64,000 nt of DNA from Chloracidobacterium sp. (GTDB lineage: Bacteria > Acidobacteriota > Blastocatellia > Pyrinomonadales > Pyrinomonadaceae). Where the stretch lies: NCBI GenBank assembly GCA_016711345.1, contig JADJTD010000001.1, forward strand, positions 2,108,001 through 2,172,000, in the 5' to 3' direction. Of the stretch, positions 19,201-28,270 are shown piece by piece; position 1 is the first letter of the stretch; each line of letters starts with the position of its first letter. A program made the translations under genes and the position numbers. Below the pieces are notes generated by a model. It did not search any database. It saw only the letters and a program-made list of their open reading frames with translations, and had not been told where the DNA came from.

Positions 19201-22200
19201 TCGGCGGACCTGGCATCGCAGGTGTTTTCAATAACTATGTCGGCACAAAGCGGAATGGGACTCAGCAACTCGGCAATAGCGGTGAAGGTATCTTTATGGC
19301 GTCAACGAGTGTAGCGGGAGCCTCGCCGGAGTATATTGCCGGCGGTTATACCACTTTCGATGGCTCGCTGGGGAATCTCGTCGCCAGTAGTTCCAATGCC
19401 GGTGTCAGCGCTAATTCGAACGGCGGCCCGGGCAATTATCATATTGTGGGAAATCTGATCGGGACCGATGTGAATGGAAACAATCCGCTGCCGAATGGTT
19501 ATGGCATCTATGTGGGGACGTCGTTTTCAAACGTAGTAAATATCGGCGACAGCGACCCTCTAGGCCGTAATGTGATCGCCGGAAATAGCGGTAACGGCAT
19601 CTTTATTTATTCGGGTTACGGGGTAACGATCGTAAACAATGCTATCGGAGTCAATTCGTCGCTCGCTGCGATGGGCAACGCGGGCACCGGTATTACTGTC
19701 GGAGGCTTTTATGCGATCAGCACAATAGTTGGCGGCACTAACTCAACGACCTCGAATATTATCTCTAACAATGGAAAAGTTGGTGTCCGGTTAAATGGGC
19801 CGACGTCCGTGTATAACACTATTCGTGGCAATGTTATCCAAAATAACGGCCAACTCGGGATCGACCTCAGCCAATCCGGTATTTTCACGGACGCCGACGG
19901 TGTGACGGCGAATGATGACTGTGAAAACGACTCGGACGCGGGACCGAACGGCCTCCAAAACTATCCCGTGCTCGCGGCCCCCGTAATAAATCAGAACGGC
20001 ACTCAAACCCTCGACGGAATTATAAAGAGCCACATTCGCGAATCGTATGTCATCGATTTATACGCTAGTGCAACAGCCGACCCGTCAGGATTTGGCGAAG
20101 GACAGCTTTACGTGGGTTCGACGACTGTTGCGACTGATGGTAACGGGTTTGGACAATTCAATATGACAACCTCGGCTACCGTGCCCGCCAGTTGGGTTCT
20201 CATGGCCACCGCAACTGACCCGTTTGGAAATACATCGGAGTTTTCGGCGATTGCCGGAAGCACGAACATTGCCGGCCTCATAGAATCACTCGACAGCCCG
20301 TCAACCTGTCAGGCTGCAATAGTTGTAAATATCGACACGGATGAGCCTGATGCTAATATCAACGATGCCCTTTGTGATGTTGACGTCAATAACACCGGTC
20401 TGCAGTGCAGCCTTCGTGCAGCAATGGAAGAGGCACAGCATCGTCCGGGTTATCAGAGAATAATTTTTGCCATTCCCGGTTCGGGCGTTCATACGATCTC
20501 GCCACAATCGCTTCTGCCGACGATTACCGATCCCGTCGATATCGACGCAACCACTCAGGATCCAAGCCTACCAACACCGTCGATCTGGCTAAACGGAACG
20601 GGCAGTGCCGCCAGTGTCGGACTTGTCCTAGCAGGCGGATCAGCATATATTCGCGGATTTGCTATTACGGGGTTCTCTGCTGCGGGCATACTTGCCGGAT
20701 CTGGAGGAGTGCCTTTCATCGAGAGCTGTCACATTGGTATTGCGCCCGATGGTTCGACGGCCGATCCGAATTTTCAGATGCCAAATGGCATCCGGCTTGA
20801 CAACGCGCCTGGCGCGATGATCGGCGGTGACGAGGCGGTGAAGCTAAATGTGATCTCGAACAATTTTGTTGGGATCCAGGTCATGAACACGTTTGGTGCA
20901 CGAATATGGAACGCCCGCATCGGAACAAACCGCGCGGGAAATGCGCCGCTTGGAAACACTATCGGCATCAGCGTCGATAATTCTCAGAATACCGAGATTG
21001 GCAAAGACATAACAGCCCAGCCAACCGTTATCTCAGGAAGCACCAGCGCGAATATTGATCTTGGCACAAATTCGAGCTATTCCAAGATAAGAGGTAATTT
21101 TATCGGCACTGACATTACCGGATTCAACGCCGTTGGCAATTCACAATGGGGCGTCTATATTCACCAAGGGGCACATCATAATCAGATCGGCGATGGAGCC
21201 TCATATTCAAATGTAGTAAGAGGTAAAAATGTAATCTCAGGCCACAACCAAGACAGCGGATCCGCCGGTGTATTAATTTACCCCGATGCAGGGCCGCAGA
21301 ATTCCATTGTCGCGAGCCAGATTGGCGTTAGCATAAACTCATTTTTTACGATCCCGAACCGCTACGGTATTATTGTATTTGCCGATGACCAACTCATCGG
21401 TCCGGGAGTAAACGGCACCGATACCCTGGCAGAAAAGAATGTGATCGCAGGTAACCAAAGCGATGGCATTCTTGTTTCTGCTCCAGCCGGTTCGCCCAAC
21501 GCTCAAGTTGATGCTACGAAGATCGGGTTCAATTTTATCGGTACGGACAGATTAGATCATTCTACTATCGGAAACGGTGGGTTCGGGCTGAACATCGCAG
21601 GGCGCGTCGATGGCAGTACGATCAAAGGAAATGTTATCGGTGGCAACGGTATTGGGGGAGTGATCGTAGGTCCTGATCAAGCAGGCCTCGACCGGCCTTC
21701 TAATAATCTCTTCGAGGCGAATCGTATCGGGATGAACTTTAACACCGACGCCGCGATACCAAATCCACTGGGAATGATCCTGCGTGGGGCCGTAAATAAC
21801 CGCCTGAAAGCAAATACAATTTCAGGCAATCAGTATTTCGGCCTAATCTTGGGCAATGTCTACGACGGTAATGTGCCGCCAGAATCGTACACAAAGGTTG
21901 GTATTAGCAAACCTGAGGTCCAACAAGCGATCTCCGCCATACTCAGCAAGCTAAACGCTGAGTCGCCACTGGCTTTACCGACCAGCGGCAATCTCATTTT
22001 CGACAACCGTATCGGAGTAGATTTTGCCGGCAACACGGGATTCAGTAATCGGATCGGATTGATCGTCGGCGAAAATGCCAAAAATAATTGCATCGGAAGC
22101 TGCGACCCCTCTATTGTCGAGGGTGGAGCGGGCAATACGATCTCTGGGCATAGCGGTCCGGTAGGTTCTTTATTAGGGATAGGCGTATTCCTCGGATCGC

Positions 22201-25085
22201 TGTCGAGCGTCCCGGATCTGACCGTTCTACCATCGGGCAACCGGCTTCGCGACAACGTGATCGGCCTCAGTCGGGATATGAGCACATGTATTCCGAATAA
22301 TATCGGCATCCAAGTGCTTCAGTCCGGTCCCAACAAGATCGGCGAAACAACTACCAATGGTTTTATTCTTCGACACGGCAACGTCATTACATGCAACGTG
22401 CAGAACGCAATCCGGTTTGAGGGACAAAATGACGGTGTGACAGATGTTGATTCTAACTGGATCGGTACGCGTCCGGTGGGCGGCATGCCCATCGTTCCGG
22501 GTGGACAGTTTGGCGGTATTCGCATGTATCAGGAGATTGGAACGGAGAAAGTCCGTGTAGAGGACAATGATCTAGGAGGATTCGATGACAGCGCGATCGA
22601 GATAATAAATACGGCCGGCAGCCGTCCTGACTTAATCAAGCGTGACCAAGACGGTGTCGCAGCCTCGACAATGGAGATTCTCGGAAACCGCATCGGCGTC
22701 CAAAAGGCATACGATGGCAGCTATTTTGCTATTCCCAACGGCACCGGCATCAAGCTCAATTGCGTTTCTGGAATTTATATCGGCGATCTTACGGGCAATG
22801 GTGCATTAAAAAATGTGATCGCAGGCAACAACGGCGCAGGAATTCTTATAAACGGGCTTGGCGACGGTTCCACGCCCTGTCCCAATGCCGGACAGGGAAA
22901 CACGATCAAAGACTCGATGATCGGCACCGACCCATCCGGCAACCAAGGTCTGGGCAACGGCCTTGACGGCATCTCGATAAACGATTCACCGCTGAATACG
23001 GTTTCTAACAATCAGATCGGCGGCAACGGCAGCAACGGGATCGCTTTTCACGGCCCTGCGAGTGCGAATAACCAGATCACAGGAAATCGCATTGGCTTGA
23101 TCACGACTTACCAGACACGCGGCAACGGTTCAAATACTATTGTGCGCCCCAATGGACTTGCAGGAATTTTGCTGGACGGCGGTTCATTTACTGGAATAGG
23201 AGGACCATTTACCGGTTGGCCCAACGTGATCGCGGGCAATGAAGGTCCAGGAATTGATATCCGAAATAGTTTCGCCAGTCATATTTTTAACAATTTCATC
23301 GGTACAGATGAAAGCGGCACCGATCTTGGAAATGGTGGTGGTGGAATATCAATAAGCCAGTCCTCCACGCAAACGTGGGTTGGAGATCCATTCCGAACTG
23401 GGGTCAATACGATCGCATTTAACAACGGTGCCGGTGTTAAGATCGATACATCTGCCGGACCATCAAATCTCGTCGAAACGAACAAGATCCATAATAACGC
23501 TGGAATTGGTATTGATCTTGGCTCGTCTGGATTCACGCCTAATGACCCCGGTGACGCTGACGAAGGCGGAAACCGGTCGCAGAATTATCCCGACATCATT
23601 AATTACAGTATCAATGCCGGCGGTCAACTGATAGTGTCTTATCGCGTAGATACCGATCCGTTGAACGCAAGTTATCCGCTATATGTTGAGTTTTTTATTG
23701 CGGATTCGACCGGCGAAGGAAAAATATTTCTAGGTTATGACTACTATCTGGATCCTGATCACAGCGGGCCTAACAACGGAGAGAAAACAATCAATCTCGG
23801 CCTCGCGTCAGATCGTGGGTGGACAAGCAGCGATGTAATGACGGCCTCGGTAACGGATGGAGAGTATAACACGTCAGAATTCTTCCCGGCGGTAGCGCAG
23901 ACAACTCCAACACCGACTGGCACGGCCACAAATACGCCGGCGGATACACCGACGGCAACTCCAACTGACACGCCGACTTCGACAGATACACCAACAAGCA
24001 CCGCGACTAGTACGCCTTCCGTTACACCGACCAATACACCAACCAACAAACCTACGGATACACCAACTGGTACGGCGACTAATACTGCAACCGACACGCC
24101 GACACCTAGGCCGACTGTTCCGGCTACGATCACGGGAACAGTCACTTATGGTAATGCGATCGGTTCGCCTGCTCAGCGTTTTGTTTCTAATGTTTTGCTC
24201 AGCGGTGCAGGTTCGATCCCAGTCTCGGCTTTGACCGAATTTCCGAACGGTGTGTATTCGCTAACTGGATTTGGTTCGGGTGCTTATACGATCACGCCAT
24301 CCAAAACTGGCGGAACAAACGCCGCAATAAGTTCTTTCGATGCAGCAAAGATCTCACAGTATGCTACTGGGATCACACCTTTTAATGCTACCCAGCAAAC
24401 TGTGGCGGATGTCAGCGGTGCTGGCGGAATCTCGTCATTCGATGCCGCATTGGTCGCAGGTTACGCGGTTTCGCTACCCGGAACGGCATCTAGCGGAAAT
24501 TGGATATTTAACCCTGTAAGCAATATGCATCTGACGGTCAATGCCAACATTACAGGCGAGAACTATACAGCTCTGCTGATGGGTGATGTTTCAGGCAACT
24601 GGAACGATCCAACTTCTTTGCCCGGCGGACGACAGGCGATTAACAGAGGGCCAGAGCGAAACGTTTCCGTCACTGCACCAAATATTGTGACAAAATTAAA
24701 TCACGAAATCACGATACCGATCCAGATAGACGGAGCAGTAAACAAAGGCATCATCGCATATGAATTCGACCTCATATATGATTCTTCGGTCATCCAGCCA
24801 CAGGCCGAACCCGTCGATTTGGCCGAGACTGTCAGCCGTGGGCTTTCAGTTGTTACCAATGCCGACGAAGCGGGGCTGTTGAAGGTTGCTGTTTACGGCC
24901 CGATACCAATCAATGAAAATGGTGTTCTCTTGTATCTCCGATTCTCGATTGTCGGAACACCAGGTTCAATATCACCGCTGATTTGGGAACGAGTACTGTT
25001 CAATGAAGGTAGTCCGTCGGCCATTGTGTCCAATGGCGATATAAAACTTTCGAACATAGTACCGATCAAAACTCCCCAACCATGA
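16293..25085 (+). CDS. Giant secreted beta-helix protein with FG-GAP, CSLREA, dockerin- and cohesin-like domains
   Basis: 2930 residues. The ATG at 16293 is preferred to the upstream in-frame 16254 because it follows AAGGAG and begins a signal peptide (MAILFLICFSASLIWG). Order of parts: FG-GAP-like repeats in the first 400 residues (DFDSDGITDV, DFNADGKQDI); a first CSLREA-type motif (CSLRDAIRRAN, about residue 575); a long beta-helix region with N-x-IGTD-x-x-G repeats; a second such motif (CSLRAAMEEA, about 1372); a second long beta-helix region; a Thr/Pro-rich linker of about 70 residues (23900-24115); and the C-terminal module shared with the proteins ending at 3669 and 57175. The protein should be cell-surface or extracellular. 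It is the main cargo of the tRNA-bounded segment and divergent from its neighbouring ECF sigma/kinase pair. Adhesion or matrix formation is inferred. Confidence 0.9.
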   Translation: MYYFPKSRQKMAILFLICFSASLIWGLQNTTGSQSTTEEKNKPTSVLAAKQGDPHVNFEDGRALELGGIAAAGQPVSLISGDFDSDGITDVITADTSGSLQLLKGVDPVIFAIDPSKKEQAKPEPFTALATVASLGISPDYLFAGDFNADGKQDIIGTAKGANGIIVVVGDGLGNFSQPVSITVGGNINSIESGEIGKPDGQTDLAIAYTNKNGAFLAVYEHPESAFKHAPEIIKLPSSASSLAVGNTDEDFYSDIAVACGNDLVIIHERGHAYPWDIVKNSGIERPKSVVDIRRMPFSIASMAVGRFGEKRGTSLALLGVDGNIYHLESSQSAVSPTTKLASAMARELKAGPFEPAGSVGRKMAMISQDLSKTSETNAYGNPTASRSGQTDTANTLAEKPDTLQVPTLDLAEIKRKNAEDAPRKAAMKESTKAAFIHGISAKTSRLAKWSLGQITTDHRFVSMAVNGAKLTPSAVSASPFDDLIVTSPSTSQVEFVSRFRDESGTSTVKNAVVEGNGGIQSILPIRLNLDGLHDLVVLRQGASSLEVVMTAPSAVFVVNTTADEADCNFGGSCSLRDAIRRANLIGGSSTIYFDLPTVPAVIEPLYPLPAILQPVTIQGNHLANGTKTVEISGINAGTSVDGLKIRTSNAFIVDLAITGFKSQTINGSQVGGNGIAIESDSARPSNANNTILSCFLGIDATGTTAHPNMATGVLIFDSDNNSVGNSTLSGNNTGIAVEGGNTNSFTNNIIGLNAAGTAKVPNFRGMFLAGANNLVGGDIAGSPNTISGNGVVSNIAQCVGYGIEVPILVDLTTQELLTHDNNIAGNKIGTDPTGSVGLGNCWQGINTHPLTSTTIGAISESGRNIISGNGWGGVFCEALETVNPTEGGFCSIMGNNVGTDISGSYSIPNDARNDLLITSGRGAVSVSTNNSLSAIGAPGGTTTGGACTGFCNLVSGNDSEADLAGGILIGGPGIAGVFNNYVGTKRNGTQQLGNSGEGIFMASTSVAGASPEYIAGGYTTFDGSLGNLVASSSNAGVSANSNGGPGNYHIVGNLIGTDVNGNNPLPNGYGIYVGTSFSNVVNIGDSDPLGRNVIAGNSGNGIFIYSGYGVTIVNNAIGVNSSLAAMGNAGTGITVGGFYAISTIVGGTNSTTSNIISNNGKVGVRLNGPTSVYNTIRGNVIQNNGQLGIDLSQSGIFTDADGVTANDDCENDSDAGPNGLQNYPVLAAPVINQNGTQTLDGIIKSHIRESYVIDLYASATADPSGFGEGQLYVGSTTVATDGNGFGQFNMTTSATVPASWVLMATATDPFGNTSEFSAIAGSTNIAGLIESLDSPSTCQAAIVVNIDTDEPDANINDALCDVDVNNTGLQCSLRAAMEEAQHRPGYQRIIFAIPGSGVHTISPQSLLPTITDPVDIDATTQDPSLPTPSIWLNGTGSAASVGLVLAGGSAYIRGFAITGFSAAGILAGSGGVPFIESCHIGIAPDGSTADPNFQMPNGIRLDNAPGAMIGGDEAVKLNVISNNFVGIQVMNTFGARIWNARIGTNRAGNAPLGNTIGISVDNSQNTEIGKDITAQPTVISGSTSANIDLGTNSSYSKIRGNFIGTDITGFNAVGNSQWGVYIHQGAHHNQIGDGASYSNVVRGKNVISGHNQDSGSAGVLIYPDAGPQNSIVASQIGVSINSFFTIPNRYGIIVFADDQLIGPGVNGTDTLAEKNVIAGNQSDGILVSAPAGSPNAQVDATKIGFNFIGTDRLDHSTIGNGGFGLNIAGRVDGSTIKGNVIGGNGIGGVIVGPDQAGLDRPSNNLFEANRIGMNFNTDAAIPNPLGMILRGAVNNRLKANTISGNQYFGLILGNVYDGNVPPESYTKVGISKPEVQQAISAILSKLNAESPLALPTSGNLIFDNRIGVDFAGNTGFSNRIGLIVGENAKNNCIGSCDPSIVEGGAGNTISGHSGPVGSLLGIGVFLGSLSSVPDLTVLPSGNRLRDNVIGLSRDMSTCIPNNIGIQVLQSGPNKIGETTTNGFILRHGNVITCNVQNAIRFEGQNDGVTDVDSNWIGTRPVGGMPIVPGGQFGGIRMYQEIGTEKVRVEDNDLGGFDDSAIEIINTAGSRPDLIKRDQDGVAASTMEILGNRIGVQKAYDGSYFAIPNGTGIKLNCVSGIYIGDLTGNGALKNVIAGNNGAGILINGLGDGSTPCPNAGQGNTIKDSMIGTDPSGNQGLGNGLDGISINDSPLNTVSNNQIGGNGSNGIAFHGPASANNQITGNRIGLITTYQTRGNGSNTIVRPNGLAGILLDGGSFTGIGGPFTGWPNVIAGNEGPGIDIRNSFASHIFNNFIGTDESGTDLGNGGGGISISQSSTQTWVGDPFRTGVNTIAFNNGAGVKIDTSAGPSNLVETNKIHNNAGIGIDLGSSGFTPNDPGDADEGGNRSQNYPDIINYSINAGGQLIVSYRVDTDPLNASYPLYVEFFIADSTGEGKIFLGYDYYLDPDHSGPNNGEKTINLGLASDRGWTSSDVMTASVTDGEYNTSEFFPAVAQTTPTPTGTATNTPADTPTATPTDTPTSTDTPTSTATSTPSVTPTNTPTNKPTDTPTGTATNTATDTPTPRPTVPATITGTVTYGNAIGSPAQRFVSNVLLSGAGSIPVSALTEFPNGVYSLTGFGSGAYTITPSKTGGTNAAISSFDAAKISQYATGITPFNATQQTVADVSGAGGISSFDAALVAGYAVSLPGTASSGNWIFNPVSNMHLTVNANITGENYTALLMGDVSGNWNDPTSLPGGRQAINRGPERNVSVTAPNIVTKLNHEITIPIQIDGAVNKGIIAYEFDLIYDSSVIQPQAEPVDLAETVSRGLSVVTNADEAGLLKVAVYGPIPINENGVLLYLRFSIVGTPGSISPLIWERVLFNEGSPSAIVSNGDIKLSNIVPIKTPQP

Positions 25086-25199
25086 AGGGGTGAGGGATAT
25101 TAAATATCGATGTTAAGCTAGCAAGCTCAACAAGATTGAGAGCTTCGCATTCGACATGTTACGTCATCGACACGAGGTGGCTATCCCGAACAAAGAAAA

Positions 25200-25220
25200 C
25201 GGGCACATTTTCGGTGCCCG
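25200..25220 (-). terminator. Terminator of tRNA-Asn
   Basis: CGGGCAC (25200-25206) pairs with GTGCCCG (25214-25220). Read on the minus strand it lies just beyond the tRNA 3' end and is followed by GTTTTCTTTG, as expected for a tRNA terminator. Confidence 0.7.
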
Positions 25221-25237
25221 TAAATTATTGATTTAAT

Positions 25238-25312
<75 letters not shown>

Positions 25313-25440
25313 ATATGGCTCGCCAAAAGGCGAACTTAAAGAGTAGGAATTTCGCCCGCCAATGTCAAGTTTATTTGCCTTAAGACTTGGGTTTGCTTAC
25401 TTGCTTTTAAGGGCAGGCGAAATTCGGTTAGAATTAAAAA

Positions 25441-25860
25441 ATGGCAAAAGCAGAGATAAAGACGAAGCAGACGGACGCGAATGTTGAAGATTTTATTAAC
25501 AGCGTCGAGAATGAAGAGCGGCGAAATGACGCATTTCGGGTGCTGGAGATGTTCAAGCGGATAACCGGTGAGGAACCAAAGATGTGGGGACCGGCGATCA
25601 TCGGTTTTGGCGACAGCAAGTATAAATATCCGGATGGCCGCGAAATGGATTGGATGATCACCGCTTTTTCCCCGCGAAAACAGAATCTGACCTTGTATGT
25701 TATTTGCGACTCGCCAAAACAGCCCGAACTGCTGGCAAAACTCGGCAAACACACTTCCAGCGTTAGCTGTCTTTACATAAAACGCCTTTCTGATGTGGAC
25801 GAGAAGGTGCTTGAAAAGATCATCACAGACTCCGTCAGCTATACTAAGAAAAACAAGTGA
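25441..25860 (+). CDS. DUF1801 (YdhG-like) family protein
   Basis: 139 residues resembling DUF1801 proteins: an N-terminal helical part with FRVLEMFKRITGEEPKMWG and a beta segment with AIIGFGDSKYKYPDGRE and WMITAFSPRKQNLTLYV. A biochemical role is not established for the family. No Shine-Dalgarno sequence precedes the ATG; TAGAAT ends only 6 bases upstream (25429-25434), so the mRNA may be leaderless. It is the first gene to the right of the tRNA. Confidence 0.85.
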   Translation: MAKAEIKTKQTDANVEDFINSVENEERRNDAFRVLEMFKRITGEEPKMWGPAIIGFGDSKYKYPDGREMDWMITAFSPRKQNLTLYVICDSPKQPELLAKLGKHTSSVSCLYIKRLSDVDEKVLEKIITDSVSYTKKNK

Positions 25861-25911
25861 TTCTAACTGCGTGTTTTAGGCACTGGCTTGGAACACAACA
25901 CGAGTCTGGTT

Positions 25912-25940
25912 CTGACAAATCTTTAGTCGCCACGTATAAT
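25912..25940 (+). promoter_or_regulatory. guaA: Strong housekeeping promoter of guaA
   Basis: CTGACA (25912-25917) and a perfect TATAAT (25935-25940) are separated by 17 bp, differing from the sigma-70 consensus at one position. GGAG follows at 25961, giving a 5' leader of about 28 bases. Confidence 0.75.
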
Positions 25941-25974
25941 CGTTTCTTAAATCAAAATAAGGAGCGAGTCTCTT

Positions 25975-27519
25975 TTGCAACACGAAACCTTAATAATTCT
26001 CGATTTTGGCTCGCAATACACGCAGCTCATCGCTCGGCGTGTGCGTGAGCTGGGTGTTTATTGCGAGATACATCCGTTTCACTTATCGGCGGAGGCTATA
26101 GCTGCAAAGCAGCCAAAAGGCGTGATCCTTTCCGGCGGGCCTTCGAGCGTGACGGACGAAGATGCTCCGCGTGTTGCTGCCGATTTTTACGAAAAGATCA
26201 AGGTTCCTATTTTGGGTATCTGTTACGGAATGCAGCTTGTCGCAGTCGATCTCGGCGGTACGAGCGAACCGGCGCCGAGACGTGAATATGGACATGCTCA
26301 ATTAAAAGTTTTGAGTGGAACAACCGCTTTATTCAACAAACTTCCTTTCGAACTCGACGTCTGGATGAGCCACGGCGATCATGTAACTCATCTGCCTGAA
26401 GGCTTTCAAACAACAGCGACCACCGGCGATGTTATCACCGCAATTGAAAATCCCGAACGCGGTATTTACTGCGTTCAGTTTCATCCGGAGGTCACACACA
26501 CGCCGCTTGGGAAAGAGATCTTAAGGAATTTCATATTTGAAATTTGTAATTGCAGAGGCGATTGGACGCCGGCTCAATTTATTAAGGAAGAGATAGAAAA
26601 GACCCGCGGGATCGTCGGGCCGACCGGCAATGTCGTCTGCGGTTTGTCGGGCGGAGTTGATTCGACCGTTGCGGCAGTGCTTGTCCACGAAGCGATCGGC
26701 GATCGGCAGACGTGCATATTCGTAAATAACGGATTGCTTCGTTGCAACGAATTCAAAGACACGTTGCAGCTTTACAAAGACAATCTTCACCTGAACGTTA
26801 CAGGCGTTGATGCATCTGCACAGTTTTATGAGGTGCTCGACGGCATCGTCGATCCGGAACTCAAGCGTAAAGCGATCGGCGGTAAATTCATCGACGTTTT
26901 TGATGCCGAAGCTAAAAAGATTGGCAATGTGAAATGGCTTGTACAAGGCACGCTTTATCCTGATGTGATCGAATCAGTATCGGTTCGCGGTTCTTCCGTC
27001 ACCATCAAGTCTCACCACAATGTCGGCGGCTTGCCTGAAATGATGAACCTCAAGCTCGTCGAACCGCTTCGAGAGCTATTCAAAGACGAAGTGCGGCTGA
27101 TCGGCAAAGACCTCGGCATCCCGGATGAAATTCTGCTGCGTCACCCATTTCCCGGCCCAGGACTCGGCGTGCGTATTTTGGGCAACATCACCGTGGAAAA
27201 GGTTGAGCTGCTTCAAAAAGCCGATCTGATACTCCGCGAAGAGTTAAAGAACTTCGGCATTTACAACGATGTCTGGCAGGCCTTTGCAGTGCTGCTGCCG
27301 ATACAATCTGTAGGAGTAATGGGCGATTTCCGCACATACGAGAAAACAGTCGCATTGCGAGCCGTTACTTCGACCGACGGCATGACCGCCGATTGGGCAC
27401 GCCTGCCGCACGATTTTCTCGCAAAGGTTTCATCCCGGATCACATCAGAGGTTAGAGGTGTAAATCGCGTCGTTTACGACATCTCCTCCAAACCGCCGAG
27501 CACTATCGAGTGGGAATAG
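25975..27519 (+). CDS. guaA: GMP synthase (glutamine-hydrolysing)
   Basis: 514 residues, full length for the two-domain enzyme that converts XMP, glutamine and ATP to GMP. The class I glutamine amidotransferase domain has Cys83 (GICYGMQL) with His170 and Glu172 (QFHPEV). The ATP pyrophosphatase domain has the P-loop LSGGVDS at 224-230, and the C-terminal dimerisation domain ends in the typical KPPSTIEWE. The start is TTG at 25975, 10 bases after GGAG; no nearer ATG precedes the conserved N-terminus. The stop is 10 bp before the ABC transporter gene, so read-through is likely. A core gene marking the resumption of chromosomal backbone. Confidence 0.98.
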   Translation: MQHETLIILDFGSQYTQLIARRVRELGVYCEIHPFHLSAEAIAAKQPKGVILSGGPSSVTDEDAPRVAADFYEKIKVPILGICYGMQLVAVDLGGTSEPAPRREYGHAQLKVLSGTTALFNKLPFELDVWMSHGDHVTHLPEGFQTTATTGDVITAIENPERGIYCVQFHPEVTHTPLGKEILRNFIFEICNCRGDWTPAQFIKEEIEKTRGIVGPTGNVVCGLSGGVDSTVAAVLVHEAIGDRQTCIFVNNGLLRCNEFKDTLQLYKDNLHLNVTGVDASAQFYEVLDGIVDPELKRKAIGGKFIDVFDAEAKKIGNVKWLVQGTLYPDVIESVSVRGSSVTIKSHHNVGGLPEMMNLKLVEPLRELFKDEVRLIGKDLGIPDEILLRHPFPGPGLGVRILGNITVEKVELLQKADLILREELKNFGIYNDVWQAFAVLLPIQSVGVMGDFRTYEKTVALRAVTSTDGMTADWARLPHDFLAKVSSRITSEVRGVNRVVYDISSKPPSTIEWE

Positions 27520-27529
27520 ATCGCCAGAT

Positions 27530-28270
27530 ATGATCGATACGGAGACAATTGTTGAATTCCGCAGTGTCGGTTACTCGATCGACGGCACAAGAATAATTGA
27601 TGATTTAAGTCTTGCAGTCGTAAAAGGCGAGGTTCTCGTCCTGCTCGGCGAATCAGGCTGCGGCAAAACCACCACACTAAAATTGATCAACCGCCTTATT
27701 CAACCGACACACGGCGATGTTCTTGTCGAGGGCAGACCGACCTCAGATTGGGACGCGATCAAACTTCGGCGTCATATTGGATACGTGTTGCAGGACGGCG
27801 GCCTTTTTCCTCATTTTAACGTGGCCGAAAATGTCGCTCTTGTTCTGCGGCTTGAAAATTGGGATGAAGATCGTAAGCAGAAACGAACCACCGAAATGCT
27901 CGACCTCGTCGGACTCGATCCCGCAAAATTTGCCGACAGATATCCACATGAACTTTCCGGCGGTCAGCGTCAACGCGTCGGCGTTGCTCGTGCATTGGCC
28001 TCCGATCCCGGTCTGCTGCTGCTCGATGAACCTTTCGGCGCACTCGATGCAATTACGCGAACAAATCTGCAAAAAGAATTCGCACGCCTTGTGCGGGAGC
28101 TTGGCAAAACAGGCGTCTTCGTCACACACGACCTGCACGAAGCAATGCTTCTCGGAACGCGGATCGCGCTGATGGATAAAGGAAAGATATTGCTGATTGA
28201 TTCGCCTGAAAACTTTAAAAGGTCGGATTTGCCGCTCGCAAAGGCTTATCTTGAGACTGTGACATTGTGA
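27530..28270 (+). CDS. ABC transporter ATP-binding protein, OpuCA/ProV-like
   Basis: 246 residues. Walker A GESGCGKTT (40-48), Q-loop LQDGGLFPH, signature LSGGQRQRVGVARAL, Walker B LLLLDEPFGALD and H-loop VTHDLHEAM are all present. The segment IGYVLQDGGLFPH is typical of quaternary-amine (osmoprotectant) importers. There are no C-terminal CBS domains, making it shorter than classical OpuCA. It overlaps the next gene by 4 bp, so it energises that permease. The substrate (glycine betaine, choline or a related compound) is inferred from family. Confidence 0.93.
   Translation: MIDTETIVEFRSVGYSIDGTRIIDDLSLAVVKGEVLVLLGESGCGKTTTLKLINRLIQPTHGDVLVEGRPTSDWDAIKLRRHIGYVLQDGGLFPHFNVAENVALVLRLENWDEDRKQKRTTEMLDLVGLDPAKFADRYPHELSGGQRQRVGVARALASDPGLLLLDEPFGALDAITRTNLQKEFARLVRELGKTGVFVTHDLHEAMLLGTRIALMDKGKILLIDSPENFKRSDLPLAKAYLETVTL

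Noticed and set aside
25086..25199. Possible small gene between the giant surface protein and the tRNA terminator
   Set aside because: No ORF with start signal; only short non-conserved sequence was seen.
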